This document shows, one piece after another, positions 47,127 through 55,758 of a stretch of 64,000 nt of DNA (the first letter of the stretch is position 1; every line of letters begins with the position of its first letter). The position numbers and the translations under genes were made by a program. This DNA comes from Mesorhizobium caraganae (GTDB lineage Bacteria > Pseudomonadota > Alphaproteobacteria > Rhizobiales > Rhizobiaceae), in contig NZ_JAFCGY010000002.1 of NCBI RefSeq assembly GCF_016836705.1, positions 62,001-126,000 on the forward strand. The letters are read 5' to 3'. The notes under the pieces were generated by a model that ran no database searches, was not told the origin of the DNA, and worked only from the letters and a program-made list of their open reading frames with translations.

Positions 47127-48026
47127 CTAACCGAAGCGGTTGCTCGGTTGGCCTCGCTCCCCCGGTCGGAGCGCAAACAGTCCGCCCTCATGTGGGTGCG
47201 CGTCAAGGTGGTTGGTGGTCATGGTGAAGCGCGCCGAGGTGACGAAGAGCGTATCGAGATTGGCGCCGCCAAAGGCGCAGCTTGTCGGCCAGGAGCAGGG
47301 CAGGTCGACGATCCTGTCCAGCCGGCCGTCCGGCGCGATGCGGACGAGGCAGCTGCCGCCCACGACCCGGCAATTCCAGATGTGACCTTCGGCATCCATG
47401 CAGGAGCCGTCGGGCAGGCCCCGCTGGAAGTCGCCGAAAAGCAGCCGCCGGTCAGTGAGCCCTGAAGAGCCGCCGTCCCAGGCATAGCTGTAGATTGCGT
47501 TTTTAATCGTGTCTGCGGTCACGAAGCGACCGTCCTGTGTCCACACCATGGTGTTGGTGATACCAAAATGCTCTTCGGACAGGCGCGTCACGCCGCCGTC
47601 GGGGGCCATTCGAAACAGCTGCCCGGCATCCTGCGTGATGGTCAGGGGCGCGTCATCTGATCCGATGTTGTTGGCCATCGTGCCGACCCAGAACGAACCA
47701 TCGGGCGCGACGACGCCCTCGTTCAGCCGTATGTCGGGCCTGTCCGGCTCGATCGTCGCAATGGTTTGGAACGGCCCGCCGAAGTCCCACACGGCAATCG
47801 CGTTCCTGAGGCCGACAATGGCGCCGCCATCGGCGCGCAAGCCGATCGAGGTGACCAGATCGGGCGTCTCCCAGGATTCGTGAGCCAAGGTCAGCGGGTC
47901 CAGCCTGTGGATCCTGCGACCGATAATGTCGACCCAAACCAGCCGGTCGCGGCGATCGTCCCAGATCAGGCTCTCCCCGACGATGTCTCGTGCATCGAAG
48001 ACCAAGCGGGCATTCATATCGTCCAT
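47127..48026 (-). CDS. SMP-30/gluconolactonase family lactonase
   Basis: 299 residues forming a six-bladed beta-propeller of the SMP-30/regucalcin type. The metal Glu is in ARDIVGESLIWDD; RLNEGVVAPDGSFWVGTM supplies the central Asn, and RGLPDGSCMDAEGHIWN the Asp ligand. It would hydrolyse a sugar lactone to the acid. GGAGG precedes the ATG at 48026; the GTG/ATG frame to 48068 is longer but lacks support. It is divergent from the gntR gene, facing the candidate operator. Confidence 0.9.
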   Translation of the reverse strand: MDDMNARLVFDARDIVGESLIWDDRRDRLVWVDIIGRRIHRLDPLTLAHESWETPDLVTSIGLRADGGAIVGLRNAIAVWDFGGPFQTIATIEPDRPDIRLNEGVVAPDGSFWVGTMANNIGSDDAPLTITQDAGQLFRMAPDGGVTRLSEEHFGITNTMVWTQDGRFVTADTIKNAIYSYAWDGGSSGLTDRRLLFGDFQRGLPDGSCMDAEGHIWNCRVVGGSCLVRIAPDGRLDRIVDLPCSWPTSCAFGGANLDTLFVTSARFTMTTNHLDAHPHEGGLFALRPGERGQPSNRFG

Positions 48027-48103
48027 GCGGTTCCTCCAGGTCAGCGCATCCAGAAACACCATTGACATATATCTTTAGGGTGAATTAACAACAGTTGGAT
48101 AAC

Positions 48104-48120
48104 AACCTGTCATACAGGTT
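48104..48120. promoter_or_regulatory. Perfect palindrome upstream of gntR: candidate operator
   Basis: AACCTGTCATACAGGTT is a 7-3-7 perfect palindrome 14 bases before the gntR start, between it and the divergent lactonase gene. It fits the FadR-subfamily pattern GT-3-AC with flanking symmetry, so it is a likely autoregulatory site controlling both transcripts. Confidence 0.7.
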
Positions 48121-48133
48121 TCAAGGGAGCATT

Positions 48134-48853
48134 ATGCAGGATCCGACGGAGACAGGGGGTGAGCCGAGCCCCGGCCTTGTGAGCACGGCGATCCAGGCGA
48201 TCACCCAGCACATCCGCTCGGAGGGCCTTGCGGCCGGCGATCCGTTGCCAAGCGAAGCGGCCATGACGCGCCAGCTCAATGTCTCGCGAACCGTCGTGCG
48301 CGAGGCGTTCCGGTCGCTTTCCGCAATGCGCCTGATCGACATGAGCGCCGGGCGCCGTGCCACGGTTGCCAAGCTCGACACCGGCGCCATGTCGATGGTG
48401 ATCGAGCACGGCATCACCACGCAGCAGATCAGCGTCCATCAGGTCTATGATGTCAGGCGCACGATCGAGATGCGCACCGTGGCGCTCGCGGCGCTCCGCC
48501 GCACCGAGGCAGAAGCCGCCGCGATTGCGCAATCGGCCAGGCTGATGCGTGAGAATTTCCAGAACCCCGAGATTGTCATGGAGCATGACATCGCCTTTCA
48601 CGAGGCGATCGCGGCGGCCTCGCACAACCCGGTCTTCTCGCTGATCGTCACCGCCTTCAGCGGGGTCACGCGCCGCACCTGGGTGATCGGCTGGCGGACA
48701 CGCTCCTCCAGCGAAGACCAGCTCAAAATGATCAAGGGGCACGAGGACATAGCCGAGGCGATCCTCAAGGGCGATCCAAGACTGGCGGCCGAGCACATGG
48801 CGCAACATTTCGACAAGAGCGTCAAGGCGCTCCTCGACGCGGGAATTGCCTGA
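48134..48853 (+). CDS. GntR-family transcriptional regulator (FadR subfamily)
   Basis: 239 residues. N-terminal winged helix: DPLPSEAAMTRQLNVSRTVVREAFRSLSAMRLI. The C-terminal FCD-type helical domain (EMRTVALAALRRTEAEA, then HDIAFHEAIAAASHNP and GHEDIAEAILKGD) provides the ligand/metal site with conserved Asp and His residues. ATG at 48134 has AAGGGAG 4 bases upstream; the TTG at 48095 would read through the palindrome. The stop is one base before the dehydratase start. Confidence 0.92.
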   Translation: MQDPTETGGEPSPGLVSTAIQAITQHIRSEGLAAGDPLPSEAAMTRQLNVSRTVVREAFRSLSAMRLIDMSAGRRATVAKLDTGAMSMVIEHGITTQQISVHQVYDVRRTIEMRTVALAALRRTEAEAAAIAQSARLMRENFQNPEIVMEHDIAFHEAIAAASHNPVFSLIVTAFSGVTRRTWVIGWRTRSSSEDQLKMIKGHEDIAEAILKGDPRLAAEHMAQHFDKSVKALLDAGIA

Positions 48854-48854
48854 C

Positions 48855-50057
48855 ATGAAGATCACCGCGGTCGAAACCATTCGCATCGAGGAGCGGCCCA
48901 ACCTTCTCTGGGTAGAAGTTCATACCGACGAGGGCATCACCGGGCTCGGCGAGACCTTCTTCCTGTCGCGCACCGTCGAGGCCTATGTGCACGAATATGT
49001 AGCGCCACGGGTGATCGGTCGCGATCCGCTCGAGATCGACCTTTTGTCCGCCGACCTGGTCGGCTATCTCGGCTTCCGCTCCAGCGGCGCCGAGGTGCGC
49101 GGCAATTCGGCCTTCGACATCGCGCTCTGGGACATTTTCGGCAAGGTCACCGGCCAGCCGATCGCGCAGCTTCTGGGCGGCTTCAGCCGCCGCTCCATCC
49201 GCACCTACAACACTTGTGCCGGCACCGAATACATCAAGGACGCCAAAGGCCAGACGACGGCCAATTACGGCATCGGCGCCGGGCGCGACTATGACGATCT
49301 CAACGGCTTCCTCAATCGCGCCGGCGAGCTGGCCGAGGAGTTGCTCGAGGACGGCATCACCGCCATGAAGATCTGGCCGTTCGATCACGCCGCCGAAAAG
49401 ACGCGTGGCAACGACATCTCGGCGGCCGATCTGAAATCCGCGCTGCAGCCATTCGAGAAGATCCGCCGCGCCGTCGGCGACAAGATCGACATCATGGTCG
49501 AGTTTCATTCGATGTGGCAGCTTTTGCCGGCCATGAAGATTGCCGGCGCGCTGGAACCTTATGCCACCTACTGGCACGAGGACCCGATCCGCATGGACAG
49601 CCTCGGCGACCTGAAACGCTACGAGGCGGTCAGCCCGGCGCCGATCTCGGCCTCCGAGACGCTGGGCAGCCGCTGGGCCTTCCGCGACCTGCTCGAAACC
49701 GGGGCTGCCGGCATCGTCATGCTCGACATCTCCTGGTGCGGCGGCCTGTCGGAGGCGCGCAAGATCGCCGCGATGGCGGAGGCCTGGCGGCTGCCAGTCG
49801 CACCGCACGACTGCACCGGTCCGGTCGTGCTCGCCGCCTCGACGCATCTGTCGCTCAATGCGCCCAACGCGCTGGTCCAGGAAAGCGTGCGCGCCTTCTA
49901 CCGCACCTGGTACCGGGACTTGGTGACGGCGTTGCCTGAAGTCAAGAACGGCATGATCACCGTGCCGCCGGGACCGGGCCTGGGGCTGGCGCTCAACCCC
50001 GACCTCGGCAAGGCCTACACCGTCCAGCGCCGCGTCTCCGACAACACCGACATCTAG
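48855..50057 (+). CDS. Enolase-superfamily (mandelate racemase/muconate lactonizing) sugar-acid dehydratase
   Basis: 400 residues. Capping domain MKITAVETIRIEERPNLLWV, then the barrel with metal ligands in IDIMVEFHSMW, WHEDPIRMDS and ISASETLGSR, and a catalytic His in APHDCTGPVV near 315. This set matches sugar-acid dehydratases in the mandelate-racemase subgroup. Together with the adjoining dehydrogenase, lactonase and mutarotase it is predicted to dehydrate an aldonic acid to a 2-keto-3-deoxy acid. The exact sugar is unknown. Confidence 0.9.
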   Translation: MKITAVETIRIEERPNLLWVEVHTDEGITGLGETFFLSRTVEAYVHEYVAPRVIGRDPLEIDLLSADLVGYLGFRSSGAEVRGNSAFDIALWDIFGKVTGQPIAQLLGGFSRRSIRTYNTCAGTEYIKDAKGQTTANYGIGAGRDYDDLNGFLNRAGELAEELLEDGITAMKIWPFDHAAEKTRGNDISAADLKSALQPFEKIRRAVGDKIDIMVEFHSMWQLLPAMKIAGALEPYATYWHEDPIRMDSLGDLKRYEAVSPAPISASETLGSRWAFRDLLETGAAGIVMLDISWCGGLSEARKIAAMAEAWRLPVAPHDCTGPVVLAASTHLSLNAPNALVQESVRAFYRTWYRDLVTALPEVKNGMITVPPGPGLGLALNPDLGKAYTVQRRVSDNTDI

Positions 50058-50080
50058 GAAATCTAAAGGGAGGAATTGAA

Positions 50081-51058
50081 ATGAAAAAACTGACTGCAAC
50101 ACTTCTGCTTGGCGCCGCTCTTTTCGGCGCCCAGACCGCCGCGCGCGCCGACGGGCTGAATATCGTCTTCACGCACCATTCTTCAGCATCGAACACCTTC
50201 TGGCAGGCGGTGAAGAAAGGCTTTGACGACGGCTGCGCCAAGGTCGAGGCCAGCTGCAACATGGTCTTCACTCAGACCGAGGGTTCGATCGAGCAGCAGG
50301 TCGCCAACATGCGCGCCGCCCTTGCCGCCAAGCCCGACGCGCTGCTGACCTCGATCGTCGACGACCATGCCTTCGATGACGTCATCAAGGAGGCGCGCGA
50401 TGCCGGCGTGCTGGTGATCGCCGTCAATGTCGACGACACCGAAGGCGCCAAGGGCAATGCGCGCCAGGCCTTCGTCGGACAGGGCTTCAAGCCGGCGGGC
50501 TATTCGCTCGCCAAGGCGATTTCCGAGAGCTTCCCGAAGGATGGCCCGATCAAGGTGTTGGTCGGCATCTCGGCGCCCGGCCAGAACTGGTCCGAAAGCC
50601 GCGGCGCCGGCGTGATGCAGTTCCTCGAAGAGTACAAGGCTGCGCACGCCGACCGCGACGTGTCGTGGGAGCGCATCGACAGCGGTACCGACCTTGCCAT
50701 CACCTCCGATCGTGTCGGCGCCTATCTCAATGCCCATCCTGATACCACCGCTTATTTCGACACCGGGTTCTGGTGCGCCGGCGTTGCCCGCGTGCTGGCC
50801 GATCGCGGCGTAGCGCCAGGCAAGGTCCTGCTTGGCGGCTTCGACCTGGTGCCCGAGGTGCTGCAACAGATGCAGAAGGGCTACGTGCAGGCGCTGGTCG
50901 ACCAGCAGCCCTACATGCAGGGCTTCATGCCGGTGATGGAGGCCTATCTCAATAAGAAGATCGGCCTGGCGCCTTCCGACATCGACACCGGCCAGGGCAT
51001 TGTGCGGCCCAACGAGGCCGACGCCATCATGGCGCTCTCCGCCCAGGGGATGCGCTGA
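50081..51058 (+). CDS. Sugar ABC transporter, periplasmic binding protein
   Basis: 325 residues with a Sec signal (MKKLTATLLLGAALFGAQTA, cleavage near ARADG). The fold is a type 1 periplasmic binding protein of the RbsB/XylF group: VFTHHSSASNTFWQAVKKGF, then VNVDDTEG and VLLGGFDLVPEVLQQMQKG with binding contacts VDQQPYMQGF. GGGAGGAATTGAA precedes the ATG. It belongs to the sugar catabolic operon. Ligand presumably the pathway's starting sugar. Confidence 0.92.
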   Translation: MKKLTATLLLGAALFGAQTAARADGLNIVFTHHSSASNTFWQAVKKGFDDGCAKVEASCNMVFTQTEGSIEQQVANMRAALAAKPDALLTSIVDDHAFDDVIKEARDAGVLVIAVNVDDTEGAKGNARQAFVGQGFKPAGYSLAKAISESFPKDGPIKVLVGISAPGQNWSESRGAGVMQFLEEYKAAHADRDVSWERIDSGTDLAITSDRVGAYLNAHPDTTAYFDTGFWCAGVARVLADRGVAPGKVLLGGFDLVPEVLQQMQKGYVQALVDQQPYMQGFMPVMEAYLNKKIGLAPSDIDTGQGIVRPNEADAIMALSAQGMR

Positions 51059-51083
51059 CAACGCAGCGCCAGTGAACGGCATT

Positions 51084-51112
51084 GCATCGGCGGCGCTGCG
51101 CGCCGCCGATGC
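51084..51112 (+). terminator. Intercistronic hairpin after the sugar-binding-protein gene
   Basis: GCATCGGCGGCGC at 51084-51096 pairs perfectly with GCGCCGCCGATGC at 51100-51112 around a TGC loop. It lies 25 bases after the binding-protein stop and before the permease, with no T run. Such hairpins protect the upstream mRNA and keep the binding protein more abundant than the permease. An in-frame ATG at 51109 falls inside it, so the permease probably uses the GTG at 51145. Confidence 0.75.
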
Positions 51113-51144
51113 GTCAACAGAGGTTCGAATTCCTGGAGCCTGAC

Positions 51145-52122
51145 GTGAAGCGTCTGTTCAAGACCTATCTCGAAAAGCCGGAGCTGGCCGGTCTGATCCT
51201 GCTCTTGCTGCTGATCGTGGTGTTCCAGATCCGATCGCATGGTGTGTTCCTCAACCAGGACAATCTGCGCGGCATTCTCGGCATCCTGCCGGAGGCCGGC
51301 CTCGTTGCCATCGGCGTCACCATCCTGATGATCAGCGGCGAGTTCGACCTCTCCGTCGGCTCGGTGTTCGCGCTGATGCCGATGACGATGGCGGTGCTGA
51401 TGCTGCATGGCGCCCCGTTCCCACTGGCGCTGCTCGCCGGACTGCTTGTCTCGGCTGCGATCGGCTTCATCAACGGCTACGTCACCATCCGCTTCGCCAT
51501 ACCGAGCTTTATCACCACGCTCGGCATGCTGTTCATGGCGCGCTCGCTTACCGTCGTCGTCTCGGGCGGCTTCCCGCCGCTGCTGCCTGCCGACCTGCCG
51601 AACTGGCTGTTCACCTCCTTCGTTGGGCCCGGCAACATGTTTCGCATGTCCTTCCTGTGGTTTGCCGGCATTGCGGTGCTGACATCGCTGATGCTTTCGC
51701 GCACGAATTTCGGCAACTGGATCAAGGCCACCGGCGGCTTTCCGCCGGCCGCCGCCGCGATGGGCATCCCGACCGCCAGGGTCAAGATCATCTGCTTCAT
51801 GCTCTGTTCGATGCTCTCCGGCTTCGCCGGCATGCTACAAGTACTACGGCTGGGTTCGCCTTTGCCGTCGATCGGCGAGGGCATGGAACTGCAGGCGGTG
51901 GCGTCCGCCGTCATCGGCGGCGCTTCGCTCGCCGGCGGTATCGGCACCGTCATGGGCGGCATCATCGGCACGACGCTTATCCGCGTCATCGACAACGGCC
52001 TCGTGCTCAGCCATGTCGACGCCAATTGGTTCAAATTCGCCATCGGTTTCCTGACCATATTTGCCGTCGTCGCCAATGCCTGGATGCGCAAGCGCGCCAA
52101 GGCCATCAAGATGGAGGACTAA
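51145..52122 (+). CDS. Sugar ABC transporter permease (RbsC family)
   Basis: 325 residues from the GTG at 51145 (MKRLFKTYLEKPELAGLILL), which has TGGAG 6 bases upstream; family permeases of this group are about this length. About eight to ten membrane helices; the family motif GEFDLSVGSVFAL follows ILMISG, with ASLAGGIGTVMGGIIGTTLI near the end. It partners the binding protein and the ATPase, which starts 4 bases later. Confidence 0.92.
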   Translation: MKRLFKTYLEKPELAGLILLLLLIVVFQIRSHGVFLNQDNLRGILGILPEAGLVAIGVTILMISGEFDLSVGSVFALMPMTMAVLMLHGAPFPLALLAGLLVSAAIGFINGYVTIRFAIPSFITTLGMLFMARSLTVVVSGGFPPLLPADLPNWLFTSFVGPGNMFRMSFLWFAGIAVLTSLMLSRTNFGNWIKATGGFPPAAAAMGIPTARVKIICFMLCSMLSGFAGMLQVLRLGSPLPSIGEGMELQAVASAVIGGASLAGGIGTVMGGIIGTTLIRVIDNGLVLSHVDANWFKFAIGFLTIFAVVANAWMRKRAKAIKMED

Positions 52123-52126
52123 AGCG

Positions 52127-52858
52127 ATGGCCGACGTGATCATCTCCGTGCACAACCTCCACAAATGGTATTCCGGCGTCCATGCGCTGAAGGGGGTGAC
52201 GCTCGACTTCACCCGCGGCGAGGCTCTAGGGCTGGTCGGCGACAATGGCGCCGGCAAATCGACCCTCATCAACATCCTCTCCGGTGTCCACACGGCGGAC
52301 CAGGGCGAGATCAAGGTCGAGGGCAGGACAGTCCGCATCGCCAAGCCGCGCGACGCGATGGATCTCGGCATCGAGACGATCTACCAGTACAATTCCATGG
52401 TGCCGACCATGTCGATCGCCAGGAACCTGTTCATCGGCCGCGAGCCGACCCGGTTTTCGGTCTTCGGCGTCGGCTTGCTCGACCAGAAGAAGATGGCCAG
52501 CGAAAGCATCCGCGCAATTGCCAATGTCGACCTTCACCTGCGCTCGCCGGATGCCCTTGTTGGCGAGCTTTCCGGCGGCCAGCGGCAGGGCGTCGCCATC
52601 GCGCGGGCGATGCATTTCAAGTCGAAGGTGATGATCCTCGACGAGCCGACCAACCATCTCTCCGTCAAGGAGACGAAGAAGGTGATCGGCTTTGTGCGCG
52701 GCCTGAAGGAACAGGGCATTACCGGCGTCTTCATCAGCCACAACATGCATCATGTCTTCGAATGCTGCGACCGCGTGGTGGCGATGGCGCGCGGCGAAAT
52801 CGTGCTGGACAAGCGGATCGCGGAAACGTCGATCGATGAAGTCCACGGCGTTCTGTAA
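52127..52858 (+). CDS. Sugar ABC transporter ATPase, single domain
   Basis: 243 residues. Walker A GDNGAGKST at residues 38-46, signature LSGGQRQGVAIARAM, Walker B VMILDEPTNHLSVKE and the switch His in FISHNMHH. Unlike RbsA/XylG-type proteins with two fused domains it has one, so the transporter probably uses a homodimer. GGAGGACTAAAGCG precedes the ATG. Confidence 0.92.
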   Translation: MADVIISVHNLHKWYSGVHALKGVTLDFTRGEALGLVGDNGAGKSTLINILSGVHTADQGEIKVEGRTVRIAKPRDAMDLGIETIYQYNSMVPTMSIARNLFIGREPTRFSVFGVGLLDQKKMASESIRAIANVDLHLRSPDALVGELSGGQRQGVAIARAMHFKSKVMILDEPTNHLSVKETKKVIGFVRGLKEQGITGVFISHNMHHVFECCDRVVAMARGEIVLDKRIAETSIDEVHGVL

Positions 52859-52867
52859 GAGGTGGCA

Positions 52868-53623
52868 ATGAAGGTCCTTGCCGATCGTGTCGTGCTCCTG
52901 ACCGGCGGCCTTGGCTCGCTCGGCCGGGCCCAGGCGGTGACGTTGGCGCGGGCCGGCGCGCGTGTGCTGGTGCTCGACCGCCCCGATAGCGAGGACGGGC
53001 CGGGGATTGCCTCGGCGCTGGCCGCTGAGGCGGGCGGCGACGTCGCCTTCATCGGCTGCGACCTCAACCGGCTTGCGGAGGCAGAAGCCGCGGTAAAGGC
53101 GCTGGCGGCGAAGGAAGGCGGGATCGATGTCCTGATCAACAACGCAGCCCTGATCATCAACAGGCCGTTCGAAGCGTTCTCGCTGACCGAGTATGAGGAT
53201 CAGATCCGCGTCAATTCCTCGGCCGCCTTCGCGCTGGCGCGGGCCTGCGCGCCGGGGATGAAGGCGAAGGCCTACGGCAAGATCATCAACTTCTGCTCCA
53301 TCACGCTCAATGGCCGCTGGGATGGCTACGTGCCCTATGTCGCCTCCAAGGGCGCGATGTTGGGCCTGACCAAATCACTGGCGCGGGAGCTTGGGCCGCA
53401 CGGCGTCCGGGTCAACGCCGTATCCCCCGGCGCGGTGGTTTCGGAGGCCGAGGCGCGTGTGTTCGGCGACCGTCTGGCGCAATACAACGACTGGATCCTG
53501 GAGAACCAGGGTCTCAAGACGCGCATCGAGCCGCATCACGTCGCCGATCTCGTGCTGTTCCTGGCATCGCCCGCCTCGGACATGATCAGCGGCCAGAACA
53601 TTGCCATCGACGGCGGCTGGTAA
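52868..53623 (+). CDS. Short-chain dehydrogenase/reductase
   Basis: 251 residues of the classical SDR family. Coenzyme motif TGGLGSLGRAQAV at residues 12-24, NNAA near 93, catalytic Ser in FCSITLNG, Tyr/Lys in YVASKGA and the C-terminal ISGQNIAIDGGW. Predicted to oxidise the sugar to its lactone before the SMP-30 lactonase acts. ATG at 52868 has AAGAGG 5 bases upstream; the GTG at 52862 overlaps that site. Confidence 0.9.
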   Translation: MKVLADRVVLLTGGLGSLGRAQAVTLARAGARVLVLDRPDSEDGPGIASALAAEAGGDVAFIGCDLNRLAEAEAAVKALAAKEGGIDVLINNAALIINRPFEAFSLTEYEDQIRVNSSAAFALARACAPGMKAKAYGKIINFCSITLNGRWDGYVPYVASKGAMLGLTKSLARELGPHGVRVNAVSPGAVVSEAEARVFGDRLAQYNDWILENQGLKTRIEPHHVADLVLFLASPASDMISGQNIAIDGGW

Positions 53624-53627
53624 AGGG

Positions 53628-54497
53628 ATGGCCGGCCTGCTGGAACTGCGCGACAGCCGCGCCCGTCTCGTCCTGGCGCCACAGAAGGGTGCGGCGATCG
53701 CGCGCTTCGACGCACTGGTCGGCGGCGCACCGGTGCCGCTGCTTAGGCCCGGCGATGGCACCGGCACGTCGGGCTGTCAGGTTCTGGTTCCCTGGTCGAA
53801 CCGCATTTCAGGCGGCGGCTTCGAGTTCGACGGCCGTTTCCATTCCGTCGAGCCGAATGTGGCGGGAGAGGCCTTTCCGATCCATGGCGACGGTTTCCAG
53901 AGGGAGTGGCGGATTGCCGGCCACAGTGCCACCGAGGCGGAACTGGTCCTCGACGCAGGCGGGATCGGCCCCTATCGATACACGGCGCGGGTCGTCTATG
54001 CGCTGCATGACGGGGCCTTGGATGCCACGCTCAGCGTGGAGAACCGTGCCGGCATTCGCCTGCCTTACGGCCTCGGCTTTCATCCGTGGTTCCCGCGCAG
54101 CGCCGCAACGACGCTCGAGGCGAAGGCGGCGCGGGTCTGGCTGGAGGACAAGCGTCATTTGCCGACCGGCGTGGCACCCGTGGCCGATTACCCCGCGTGG
54201 AATTTCTCGCGCGCCTCCCTGCTGCCGCGAAGCTGGGTGAACAACGCCTTCGACGGCTGGGACCGCCGCGCCAGGATCACCCGGCCCGAGGACAGGATCG
54301 CCATCTCGCTCACGGCCTCATCGGCGCTCGACGTCTTCATCCTCTATTCGCCGTCGCAGGACGCCGATTTCTTCTGCTTCGAGCCGGTGTCGCATTCCGT
54401 CGATGCCCATCACGGTGAGGGGCTGACCCCGCTTGAGCACGGCGCGACGTTGAGTGCAAACATGCGGCTTGATTGGAGTCCCATCGCTTGGCGCTGA
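53628..54497 (+). CDS. Aldose 1-epimerase (galactose mutarotase-like)
   Basis: 289 residues of the mutarotase fold. Substrate and catalytic elements: LVPWSNRI near the N-terminus, FPIHGDGFQREW, the second His in GLGFHPWFPR, and the C-terminal Glu in FCFEPVSHSVDAHH. It would equilibrate alpha and beta anomers of the imported sugar before oxidation. AAAGGG precedes the ATG; last gene of the locus. Confidence 0.88.
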   Translation: MAGLLELRDSRARLVLAPQKGAAIARFDALVGGAPVPLLRPGDGTGTSGCQVLVPWSNRISGGGFEFDGRFHSVEPNVAGEAFPIHGDGFQREWRIAGHSATEAELVLDAGGIGPYRYTARVVYALHDGALDATLSVENRAGIRLPYGLGFHPWFPRSAATTLEAKAARVWLEDKRHLPTGVAPVADYPAWNFSRASLLPRSWVNNAFDGWDRRARITRPEDRIAISLTASSALDVFILYSPSQDADFFCFEPVSHSVDAHHGEGLTPLEHGATLSANMRLDWSPIAWR

Positions 54498-54576
54498 TGT
54501 GAAACAGGCCCGCACAACCGTTCTCCGCCCCCTTGGCGACCGGTCGGGTGAAGGGCTCCTGAACCACAGCAGGGCC

Positions 54577-55053
54577 TCATGTACACACCCATTCGCGGAT
54601 CTTGCATTTCTGTCCACTCCGTTCGCAGGCCTGCAGTGTCAGGTCTTCGGCCTGCCGGCGTGTTTGTGCCGTCTCCGCGCCCCAGCTGGTGGATTGTCCG
54701 CTCGTCTTCTCGCCCACCGCAAGCGCGCCGCAATGATTGTAGGGGAAGCCAGTGTTGTCGTCGTCGTCCCAGTGACGATGATTGCGAAACACGCTCACCA
54801 CGGCGCAGCTATCGCCGCCGGCGTTCTGGCAATGCTTGAGGGCGATGTCCATCGCCTCCTGACGCTTGTCGGCACCCCAGAAGAAGCCGTGCTTCCCGTC
54901 AGGGTTCGAATAAGCGATCGCCGCCCAGATGCCTTTCTCTTCCTGGGCCGGCGGCTCGGGTACGTCCGCCGCGGGGGCGAGGTCCGCCGCAGCGAGCCGC
55001 CCGGCGCAGGCCAACAGCATGCCGATTGCCGCAATGGCGGAATTCACCCTCAT
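54577..55053 (-). CDS. DUF4189-family secreted protein
   Basis: 158 residues with a signal peptide (MRVNSAIAAIGMLLACAGRL, cleavage near AAADL). The mature part contains six cysteines in a DUF4189 pattern: IWAAIAYSNPDGKHGFFWGA, ALKHCQNAGGDSCAVVSVF, FPYNHCGALAVGE and CERSGQKCKIREWVCT. The family is usually secreted and of unknown role. Its ATG overlaps the stop of the upstream membrane-anchored protein by 4 bases. Confidence 0.82.
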   Translation of the reverse strand: MRVNSAIAAIGMLLACAGRLAAADLAPAADVPEPPAQEEKGIWAAIAYSNPDGKHGFFWGADKRQEAMDIALKHCQNAGGDSCAVVSVFRNHRHWDDDDNTGFPYNHCGALAVGEKTSGQSTSWGAETAQTRRQAEDLTLQACERSGQKCKIREWVCT

Positions 55054-55745
55054 TGTACGCCTCCTTGTTTTCCTGCTGCCGAGGCCACGGAAATGACGAC
55101 GCAGCTGTTGCCGGTGGGCAAGAGCATCGCGTTGCCCCCTCCATTGGCCAGTTCATAGACGCTGATTTGTCCAAGATTGTTGGCAAGCTTGCTGCCTTTC
55201 GGAAGCAGGGCCGGAACGTCGGCGCAATTGGCCGCGAACGGCGCCACCCTGACCATCGTACCTTCGCAAACAGATGCGGTGGGTGCTGCGAACACCAGGC
55301 CCGCGGCCGGACCGCTGTAGCCCTGCGTGGCATAGTTCATGCCGACCAGGGCTTCCACGACGTGTTTGTCGGGGGCCTCGTTGTTCCAGATCGACTGAAC
55401 GCTGTAGGTCGTGCCGGTCGTCAGCATCTGCCCAAGGGCCGGGAAAATGTTGGAACAAGACTGCAAACCCGCCTGTTTGGCGTGTTGCAGAAATGGCGTG
55501 TCAGCCAGTGCCGGATCGGGCTCGTTGGTCTCCGCGACCGCCGGCTGCGGCAATAAATTGCGGACCAGGTCGTAGCGCATGGCTGCGAAGCCGGCCGCGG
55601 CGACGACGGCAATGGCGAGCAACGAGAAGACAGTGGTCTTCGCCAGGTTTCGTTTCGGTCTGCTCCGGTCATCGATGCCGACCTGAACAGCATCCTTTCC
55701 CTGGTTGCGGGACATTATCCGGTCATGGATCGATTGCTGGTTCAT
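55050..55745 (-). CDS. Uncharacterised membrane-anchored protein of the adhesin locus
   Basis: 231 residues: a basic cytoplasmic start, one membrane helix (TTVFSLLAIAVVAAAGFAAM), then an extracytoplasmic domain with four cysteines (LQSCSNIF, SVCEGTMV, ANCADVP, NSCVVIS) that may form disulfides. No family was recognised. It lies 13 bases after the IalB-like gene stop and overlaps the DUF4189 start, so it is probably part of the adhesin transcription unit. Confidence 0.7.
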   Translation of the reverse strand: MNQQSIHDRIMSRNQGKDAVQVGIDDRSRPKRNLAKTTVFSLLAIAVVAAAGFAAMRYDLVRNLLPQPAVAETNEPDPALADTPFLQHAKQAGLQSCSNIFPALGQMLTTGTTYSVQSIWNNEAPDKHVVEALVGMNYATQGYSGPAAGLVFAAPTASVCEGTMVRVAPFAANCADVPALLPKGSKLANNLGQISVYELANGGGNAMLLPTGNSCVVISVASAAGKQGGVQ

Positions 55746-55758
55746 CGCAATGCCTTCG

